Below, piece by piece: positions 57,901 through 64,000 of a DNA stretch of 64,000 nucleotides; position 1 is the first letter of the stretch; each line of letters begins with the position of its first letter. Below the pieces are notes generated by a model. It was not told the origin of the DNA. It made no database searches and was given only the letters and a program-made list of their open reading frames with translations. The stretch is from the NCBI RefSeq assembly GCF_900747795.2, contig NC_041407.2, forward strand, positions 26,071,379 to 26,135,378, given 5' to 3'. A program made the position numbers and the translations under genes. The DNA comes from Erpetoichthys calabaricus (lineage: Eukaryota; Chordata; Cladistia; Polypteriformes; Polypteridae).

Positions 57901-60900
57901 ATATACTTTATTAATCCCAAGGGGAAATTCACATTCTCCAGCAGCAGCATACTGATAAAAAAAAATATTAAATTAAAGATTGATAATAATGTAGGTAAAA
58001 ACAGACAATAACTATGTATAATGTTAACATTTACCCCCCCGGGTGGAAATGAAGAGTCGCATAGTGTGGTGGAGGAACGATCTCCTCAGTCTGTCAGTGG
58101 AGCAGGACAGTGACAGCAGTCTGTCGCTGAAGCTGCTCCTCTGTCTGGAGATGATCCTGTTTAGTGGATGCAGTGGATTCTCCATAATTGATAGGAGCCT
58201 GCTCAGCGCCCGTCGCTCTGCCACAGATGTCAAACTGTCCAGCTCCATGCCAGCAATAGAGCCTGCCTTCCTCACCAGTTTGTCCAGGCGTGAGGTGTCT
58301 TTCTTCTTAATGCTGCCTCCCCAGCTCACCACCACGTAGAAGAGGGCGCTCGCCACAACCGTCTGATAGAACATCTGCAGCATCTTATTACAGATGTTGA
58401 AGGACGCCAGCCTTCTATTACCTCTCTTTACCTTTTTAATCTTTGTGCACAAATGGTGATCATAGAAACTGAGCACTGAAGTCGAAATCAACAACGGGAG
58501 TCTAAAACCAATTTTAATAAAAACAATTTCTTTATTCTTGGTAAGAGATTGTGAGATTGTAACCTTCTCAGTACCCACACAAACCCATTTTAAGCAGTTT
58601 TCTTAAAGTTCATTGCATTATTTATAAAGAGATTACATTCTTATAATTTTAATATCTTCACTAGATTATATTTGTTTGATTAGATTAATAATCCTTATTT
58701 ATTAATTCATAAATGACTTGTTTTCTTATAATATTAAACAAGATTAAAGAAAAATCACATTGATTTATAATATCACAAGGTCTTCTGTTAATATCAAGAG
58801 GTTAGCACTTTCACATAGAAGAATTAAATCAGTCTCATATTCTGTGCATAAACAGAATTCCTTTCCTACCTAAATGCAGATAAAATCATATAGAAGTATA
58901 AGATCATATAGTTCTCTGCAGCATGATTAATACAAAATTTAGTCATTGGTATTTTGTGAGTTAAATACTGTACTTATAATCATCTGCGGTGGGCTGGCTC
59001 CCTGCCCGGGGTCTGCTTCCTGCCTTGCGCCCTGTGTTGGCTGAGATTGGCTCCAGCAGACCCCCGCAATACTGCAGTTAGGATATAGCAGGTTGGATAA
59101 TGGATGGATAGATGGATACTTGACCTGATGGATGAAGACCTGGTGCTGTCCGAGGTGGTTGAGGGTTTCTTGGATGGAACACAAAATAAATTGATGGGTT
59201 TTACACAGGGGTCCTCAATCACAGTCCTGGAGGGCCGCAGTGGCTGCAGGTTTTTGTTCCAATCCAGTTTCTTAATGAGGATTAATTATTTCCGATGAAG
59301 CACTTATTGCGCAAGTTGCATTTTGAGGCTTTATTTTAGTGGTTTGGCTTGTTAAGGTCCCACCTGCCCATTATTTGCTTATCCTGTTTTTAATGGCTTC
59401 TAATTACCAACTAGGGGGCTCTGCCCCCTGCTCGCTTCACTTGCCAACCCCTGGTCTTGGGTAACCCGAAATAGATTTGAAAGAGATTATTGTCGGCGTA
59501 ACCCGAAATACATTGATGAATGTATGCGATATGTGCCTGCATTGCTTGCGGCATTTCAGACGCGCGCTGTAGGCGCCTGCGTTCATTGATTATATCCAGG
59601 CGGTCTCGTGTTTGTATCTCCGTCAGTTGTGGTCTTTCGTTTTGAACCCATGCCTGCTTTGCTTCTGCAGTTTCAGACGCGCGTTGTAGGCGCCTGTGTT
59701 CATTGATCTTATCCAGGTGGGCTCGTGTTTGTATCGTTGAGCTGTATTGTGTTTGAATTTGGTGTAAAGCGTTCAGCGGTTTGTACAATCCCAAGCAGCA
59801 CATTATTCCTAACTTGACTCCGCAGTAGTGCCACTCACAATATGGTGGTGACGCCTGCGCCTTCACTCCGCAGTAGTGCCACTCACAATATGGTGGTGAC
59901 GCCTTCGCCTTTCGTACTATCTTTGTGGACCTGTGGGGCCTCCGTAGCCTCTCACGTTTGACTCTGGGGTGCAGTTCAGAATCCTCTTTTCTGTGTGGTT
60001 GTGTCGTTAGTCGTTAGCTATGGGCGTGTTGTTGCTTCATTTCTCATTCACGTTAGTTGAGCTCTTTCGTTCTTGGGCCGTGACTCCTTCGTTCGCGGTG
60101 GATAAGACTTCGCTTGCGGTTTATGAGACGTGCGCCTGCGCAGTACGTCTCATGGTCCCATCGCCGTGTACCTGCGTCCATATCCGGTTTATTCTCGGTT
60201 AGTAATAAGATGCAAATGACAAAGCAGCCAGCAGTTCTCCATCTAACTTGTTTCCATTTACACCTGTATAGATTCCTCATTCACTATTTAGCTTAATGAA
60301 ACACTTAAGCAAAAAATGTGACAGACTGAAAATTATCAGTTTTAAGCTTCAAAACATTTGGATGATATCGTTAGAAAGATACAGATCTGCATTTTAACCC
60401 TTTGCGGTCGTTAGGCCAGAAAACTGGCCTTAGTAAAAAGTGTGCTATAGGTCGTCAGGCCACCGCTGGTGACCCTGCAAGTTTCTGACCGATTTGCACA
60501 GTCGCCTGGTCGAGAAAAGTGGCCTGTGTTATTCCTACGTGCTTGAAAAAAATAACTGCTGTAATTATTGGTGTTTTTTCAATAATTAATTACGACTAAT
60601 GTAGCGTGACGTTGAAAATTAAATACGACTGCAAAGGGTTAAGAACCTAACATCGCAGACCAAGAGGCCGTAAAATGAAATAATGTCTGAGATTGGCAAG
60701 GATTGGTGTCTAATTAAACAGTTGGGTTGGAACAAAAACCTGCAGTCACTGCGGCCCTCCAGGACCGTGATTGAGGACCCCTGGTTTTACAGTAAGTACA
60801 ACAGAGAGGAATGCTGCTGCTTAAGAAACAGAACTTGAAAGTAGAGCATTCTAGTTATGTGACAAAGAAGAGAGTGCGTTTATAGAAAGGCATTGTTCAG

Positions 60901-63900
60901 GGATGCACGTAGTGGAAGACCGAGAAGGTGGTGGACAGATAAGATCAGAGTTTAGACAGTTATAAATATCAGCATAGCGGCAAGAACAACGGAAGCCAGA
61001 CAGAAATGGAGACATGCCCTTCTTTTTGCCTAGCATATTGGAGGTTGGCGCTAGATGATGACAAATTATCTCTGATATTCCTTATTAAAAAGACGTATAG
61101 TGATGGAACAAAACAAATTTTTGGGGTTGTTTATGTGGGTCTTTAATGTGACTGTTATCCCTGGTTTACTGAAGTAAAATTGTTTGTATAGTGGCTGTTT
61201 GTTACTCTAAATTTTTTTTCAACATTGCCCTCTGACACACTCTTACCAAACTGATCTGCGTCAGCCCCAATAACTTTAGCTGCATGTTTGGTAATCTGCT
61301 GGAGCTTTTTAAAATGTTGGTTTGTTTTACCACTAAAGCATGCAATAAAGCTGAAAGTGATGACTGGCAGGATAGCATGAGGTCCTTGTCCCTTTTAAAC
61401 AGTCTGAGTTTATGGAAGAGGAATAAATGATGATTGCGTTTAGAGTATTTGTGTTTAATATTAATATTCCAATTAAGTTTATTATCTGGGGCAGTTTCTA
61501 ATCACTATTTCTGCCTCATTCCCCCAAAAAATGTTAGATGTGTATTAAGATTTCCACCTCTTAAACTGATGTAACATTACTGTATCCTCTAGTCATGGTG
61601 TATATGAGATTTGCTGACCGCAGTCATTGATCTCATTGTCAGCCCATGTTCGTTTAAATGACTAAAAATCACTGCCCATGTCTACTTTACTGAGTCCCAA
61701 CTTTACAGCGCAGCCATACTCTCCTCTTTTTGTGACAGCCAATAATGTGCTGCCATTCAGAGCCTGTGCTGTACGAAAAGGTAACATGTTAACAGGTGTG
61801 GTGAGTTCAACTGCAGTCTTTATCCATTCAGTCTGTTTTTCTTTTTTCCATTCTGTTTAAAGTACATAAAACTCCAGACATCAGACAGACCAGCTTCTCT
61901 TCTGTTTATGAGGTTCAAAACACCAGTGTTCCCTACTCCTCATCTTTGCATTATAAGCATTGTTCTTCTAGATGAACATTCATTGTTTGTCAGCTGTCAT
62001 GCGCACAAAGCTGCCCCTACAACTAAAGAAACAGTCAAACCTTTTTTGTTTTATCACAGCAAGTCATTAGGTTATGTCACATTAGGAGACTGAAATCACA
62101 CTGGTGTGCCAGCGACTCTCTCCGACTCACTAAGATTATGTACATGATGTATACGATTGCTAGAAAAGTCGCTTAATGTGACATAGCTTTTAAAGTCAGA
62201 TATGATTTCTTAAGCCAGGTTTATACTTCATGCGACGCAACGCATGCTCCAGCGGACGCTCCTGCTACACAAGCGTTTTACTGTTTATACTTGCTTACGT
62301 ACTTTACGTAAATCTGGAATATTCCACCAGGTGGCAGTACGAGATATTATCACGGTGAGAACAGGTTTGGCTTTGCTGTGTTGTGAATTGCCTGGAGCAC
62401 CCATTAAACTCCGATGACACCTTACCGCAAAAGGATGTTTAATGCTTAAATCCATCAGTCCAGGGATGTGTCCATTCCAGCAAGCATTGGGCACGAGGCA
62501 GAAACAATCCTTAGACGGCATCAGCTCATCCCAAGGTAAATACAAGCACACACATACACACACTAGCGTCATTCTAGTGTCACCAAATCTGCATATCTTT
62601 GGAAGGAAACCAGAGCACAATGTGGAAACCCAGCAGGAAAACATGGAAACTCCAGGCAGGGAATACCAGCGATGTGACTCCCTGTGAGTGCTACCGCTCC
62701 TCCACCGTGTCACCCCCATGTGTGTAATTATTAACAATATTCATATTTAAACAAAATTAACGATTTATCTGTAAAATGTAACATACATACTTTACTGCAT
62801 TTCATCATGAAAGTGATATCAAGTATAAATCTAAGGATTCTAAATGTGCAGAGAGTTGGAATATCATACATTTAATGTGTTCTGTGTGGTGGTCACTGCT
62901 GTCAGGTCAGGAGGAAGCCACAGAAGAAAAAAAAGACGCCACAAAAGATGGTATGTGAGACTTTTCAAATGTATCATGTCATTACGATTGGGAATATGTG
63001 ACGCTTGAATATAAAAGCACCACAAATGCATCTGTATGTCAGCATTTTGCTTTCCCACATCGAACCATTCATCAAACATCGAAGCGCGCACATTGATCCT
63101 GTAGGATTCTCTAAGTGGCTTTCTGTCACATGTAGAACATATACAGAGACTCTGACGTCACATTTCAACTTTTATCACACTGTGCCCCCGACTTTTTGCT
63201 GGTACTGCAACTCGTGTTCGTGTCACGTTAATTTCTGAGGACCTGGTCAGAGGACACATCAAATGAACACTGGGAACGCGTGGCAGCCATGATGAGTGCA
63301 CATATGTGTTCAGAGCGTGAAGTATAAATGAGCCCTTAGTCTTCCTGACATTCAGATTAGGAGAGTGCTTATCGCACCAATTTCCTATACGGTCCACTTG
63401 ATTTAAGTCATGGCTTTCATGCCCCACAGATATGTATGGAGTCATTAGCATATTTGATAAGGGAACAATGATCATTGTTGTGCTTCAGTTCACGTGCGTA
63501 CGTAGTAAGGGGAAATGAGCACAGCCTTGAGGAGCTTCTGTATTCATACTGACAACTGGAGCGATGTGACTAGAACAAATGGTTCACATTGACAGGTGAT
63601 AAATTTATAAATATCTTGTCTAGGTCACAGTTGTGGAAATTTTAAAGAAGATCCTTGAGGACCAAATTCTTTTCTCTGTGTTTTTGTGTGAGCAGTTCTT
63701 GTAATATCCCTTCACTGCCTGTCTTTCCTTTGCTCTTTTAGAATCGTTGGTGATTGGTGACCCCGACTTTTGCCATGAAGACGCAAACTTCCTCTCCCGC
63801 AGTGAACGCTATGAAGCAGCAGTAAAGAAAAGTGCCCTGATGATCATGAAGATGAGGGAGTATGGCATCTCAGACCCAGACGAGATCTACTATTACAAGT

Positions 63901-64000
63901 GGTGCGTACAAAGGGAGAAGAGGGTATGTGGTAGGAGAAGGTGTGTGATGGCTGGTTGGCTGATAGACTGGTTAGAATTTGGGAACCATTGAAATAGACA
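47288..64000 (+). CDS. ACOX1: Acyl-CoA oxidase 1 (peroxisomal), exons 1-2, continues beyond window
   Basis: ACOX1 is the FAD enzyme that catalyses the first, H2O2-producing step of peroxisomal beta-oxidation of very-long-chain acyl-CoAs. Exon 1 (47288-47396) reads M-N-P-D-L-R-K-E-R and L-L-T-H-I-L-D-G; exon 2 (63742-63901) reads [15 protein letters not shown] and S-D-P-D-E-I-Y. Human ACOX1 has [17 protein letters not shown] and D-P-D-F-Q-H-E-D-L-N-F-L-T-R-S. Only the first 90 or so of about 660 residues (N-terminal helical domain) are visible. The 16.3-kb intron is unusually loaded with transposons. Confidence 0.96.
47397..48044. other. ACOX1 intron 1 start, nothing recognised
   Basis: About 650 bases after exon 1. 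No repeat I can name until LINE reverse-transcriptase sequence becomes readable near 48045. Confidence 0.5.
48100..48388 (-). repeat. LTR of the Ty1/copia fossil (3' LTR)
   Basis: 289 bases, aligned over its length with 55911-56182. Contains a duplicated poly-T/CATGC block at 48270-48325. A short C-rich (G-rich on the minus strand) tract at 48389-48393 fits the polypurine tract. Confidence 0.92.
49384..49645. mobile_element. Inverted-dimer (foldback) retro-insertion, 12-bp target duplication
   Basis: Two near-perfect inverted arms of about 108 bases (GTAGAGAAAAGCCAAGCAAA...inverted at 49610) around a short centre, then about 33 extra bases (CATAATGGCTAACACGG, ACACCC) on one side only. TTGCAGCTAGTA repeats at 49372-49383 and 49646-49657. 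Long target duplication and one-sided tail suggest a reverse-transcribed copy rather than a cut-and-paste MITE. Confidence 0.85.
51131..51490. repeat. (TA)n / (CATA)n microsatellite
   Basis: About 350 bases of TA, TACATA and CACATA units beside the Helitron at 51498. A shorter TA run follows it at 51877-51920. Confidence 0.95.
51498..51875 (+). mobile_element. Complete small Helitron nested in a Helitron
   Basis: 378 bases from TCTATATATATAAAGGAGAG (host A at 51497) to the hairpin CTTCGC-TGCT-GCGAAG, then CGCAGGTATTTTG and CTAG (host T at 51876). All terminal rules of Helitrons hold. No coding capacity. Orientation is opposite to the surrounding Helitron. Confidence 0.92.
54687..55445. mobile_element. 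Pogo-like element inside the Ty1/copia fossil
   Basis: Left end CAGTGGAACCTTGGTTCACG and right end ACTGAGGTTCCACTG are inverted and flanked by TA (54685-54686, 55446-55447). Contains a CA run at 54897-54920 and a block (54955-55070) closely similar to minus-strand 35460-35345. No transposase. Confidence 0.85.
55897..55910 (-). other. Primer-binding site of the Ty1/copia fossil (initiator tRNA-Met half)
   Basis: Minus-strand GGTTATGGGCCCAG directly after the 5' LTR is complementary to the anticodon region of initiator tRNA-Met. Copia and related elements are known to prime from this half-tRNA rather than the 3' CCA end. Confidence 0.8.
55911..56182 (-). repeat. LTR of the Ty1/copia fossil (5' LTR)
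   Basis: 272 bases, the partner of 48100-48388, sharing CACCGGTCACGCAGTCTCCT. Confidence 0.92.
57010..57881 (+). mobile_element. Decayed RTE-like LINE fragment
   Basis: Broken plus-strand pieces resemble the start of an RTE-type reverse transcriptase: [12 protein letters not shown], then [11 protein letters not shown] with S-Y-R-L-I-S-L near 57475-57545, then A-G-F-Q-F and an E-K-A-R-K segment. Many stops and frameshifts. Clade assignment is from memory of these motifs. Confidence 0.55.
57882..58417 (-). mobile_element. Rex1-like LINE, short 5'-truncated copy
   Basis: The minus strand matches the end of the 29727 LINE nearly base for base: [24 protein letters not shown], then AATTTCCCCTTGGGATTAAT and a TATC/GATA tail. 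Cut at 58417. Confidence 0.92.
58418..58981. other. ACOX1 intron, AT-rich, nothing recognised
   Basis: Very AT-rich stretch with no identifiable feature. Confidence 0.5.
58982..59117 (+). mobile_element. SINE (family 1), 3' fragment
   Basis: GCGGTGGGCTGGCTCCCTGC, GGCTCCAGCAGACCCCC and the tail GGATAATGGATGGATAGATG; 5'-truncated. Confidence 0.88.
59411..60210 (-). mobile_element. Helitron inside hAT copy C
   Basis: Minus strand: TCTTATTACTAACCGAGAAT from 60210 (host A) to the GGGGGC-AGA-GCCCCC hairpin directly before CTAG at 59411 (host T). A stretch at 59800-59500 encodes Arg/Gln/Glu-rich repeats ([12 protein letters not shown] twice) like the N-terminal part of Helitron proteins. A tandem repeat of about 45 bases (CCGCAGTAGTGCCACTCACA) is at 59819-59905. 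Confidence 0.92.
60398..60638. mobile_element. piggyBac MITE inside hAT copy C
   Basis: CCCTTTGCGGTCGTTA at the left and ACGACTGCAAAGGG at the right are inverted, flanked by TTAA (60394-60397, 60639-60642), the piggyBac target. 241 bases, no coding capacity. Confidence 0.92.
60784..62072. other. ACOX1 intron, nothing recognised
   Basis: About 1.3 kb without a repeat or coding segment I can support. Confidence 0.45.
62073..62185. mobile_element. Small MITE with inverted ends
   Basis: TATGTCACATTAGGAGACT at the left and CGCTTAATGTGACATA at the right are inverted. About 113 bases. Family uncertain, possibly hAT; the segment near 36990 (CTGTCACACTACACGATTTT) looks related. Confidence 0.55.
62213..63335. 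mobile_element. Harbinger-like MITE
   Basis: The left AGCCAGGTTTATACTTCATG and the inverse of the right end (GGGCTCATTTATACTTCACG) match, flanked by TTA (62210-62212, 63336-63338), the PIF/Harbinger target. GC-rich subterminal ACGC words follow each end. A worn family-1 SINE lies inside at 62440-62716. No transposase recognised. Confidence 0.75.
62440..62716 (-). mobile_element. Old SINE (family 1) inside the Harbinger-like MITE
   Basis: The minus strand begins GGGTGACACGGTGGAGGAGC and runs through TTTCCATGTTTTCC, CAAAGATATGCAGATTTGG, a TG run and CTCGTGCCCAATGC; many differences from 20211. Confidence 0.78.
63339..63741. other. ACOX1 intron, nothing recognised
   Basis: 400 bases leading to the exon 2 acceptor; no repeat recognised. 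Confidence 0.5.
63742..63901 (+). CDS. ACOX1: ACOX1 exon 2
   Basis: Acceptor TTGCTCTTTTAG. Two bases complete Glu, then [10 protein letters not shown] end it at Y-Y-Y-K plus two bases before GTGCGT, because the human exon also stops two bases after F-K, where two alternative third exons join. A second donor, GTATGT at 63924, is possible but would add W-C-V-Q-R-E-K, absent from relatives. Confidence 0.88.

Larger units (their letters stand above)
59206..60783. mobile_element. hAT element (copy C) containing a Helitron and a piggyBac MITE
   Basis: Ends CAGGGGTCCTCAATCACAGT and its inverse near 60783 (about 55 bases of inverted repeat). GTTTTACA is duplicated at 59198-59205 and 60784-60791. Without the nested Helitron (800 bases) and MITE (241) the core is about 530 bases. 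No transposase. Related to copies A and B in its CTGGAGGGCCGCAGTGGCTG end. Confidence 0.94.

Noticed and set aside
63902-63992. Extension of ACOX1 exon 2 beyond 63901
   Set aside because: The frame stays open, but the added residues ([10 protein letters not shown]) have no counterpart in ACOX1 and a donor in the expected phase lies at 63902.

Overview
The window is animal nuclear DNA: split genes with canonical GT/AG introns, vertebrate protein families, and introns packed with LINEs, tRNA-derived SINEs, Tc1/mariner, hAT, piggyBac and Helitron DNA transposons and one Ty1/copia retroelement. The mix (L2 and Rex1/CR1-type LINEs, fish SINEs, many Helitrons, an unduplicated EVPL-TEN1-ACOX1 block) points to a ray-finned fish. 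A non-teleost such as a bichir or reedfish is my best guess, from general impression rather than proof.

Three host genes can be read. (1) EVPL (envoplakin), + strand, enters the window already inside the gene and ends at 18427. Nineteen exons are resolved, all phases agree, and together they give about 1,917 residues: plakin domain with SH3-like insert, long coiled-coil rod, linker and plectin-type repeats. (2) TEN1, the small OB-fold subunit of the telomeric CST complex, - strand, has three coding exons (33390-33302, 31767-31610, 19364-19213) encoding 132 residues. It lies tail-to-tail with EVPL, and its introns hold most of the mobile DNA from 19 to 33 kb. A non-coding first exon probably lies near 46.7 kb. 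(3) ACOX1 (peroxisomal acyl-CoA oxidase 1), + strand, starts at 47288, has exon 2 at 63742-63901 and runs off the right edge. TEN1 and ACOX1 are head-to-head and probably share a CpG-rich promoter at about 46.7-47.3 kb with two CACGTG boxes. No cyclin-dependent kinase gene lies between EVPL and TEN1, although mammals have CDK3 there.

Layout: 0-18.4 kb EVPL (8.5-kb intron at 870-9417 with an L2 LINE end, a 1.4-kb foldback element, old SINEs and a mariner-like element); 18.4-19.2 kb convergent 3' ends; 19.4-31.6 kb TEN1 intron (full-length L2 LINE split by two SINEs, a nearly whole Tc1 transposon, an older Tc1 split by a hAT element and a LINE); 31.8-33.3 kb TEN1 intron with a hAT element that contains a Helitron; 33.4-46.7 kb probable TEN1 intron 1 (two Helitrons, a pogo/Tigger-like element, a 2.4-kb GATA higher-order array); 47.4-63.7 kb ACOX1 intron 1 (a Rex1-like LINE split by a Ty1/copia fossil, itself holding two nested Helitrons and two other insertions; a hAT element holding a Helitron and a piggyBac MITE; a Harbinger-like element).

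The most unusual points are the multi-level nests with base-exact target duplications, a roughly 1.03-kb higher-order duplication inside the GATA array, modular SINE heads and tails whose shared tail matches a LINE end in the same window, and the absence of CDK3 between otherwise collinear neighbours.
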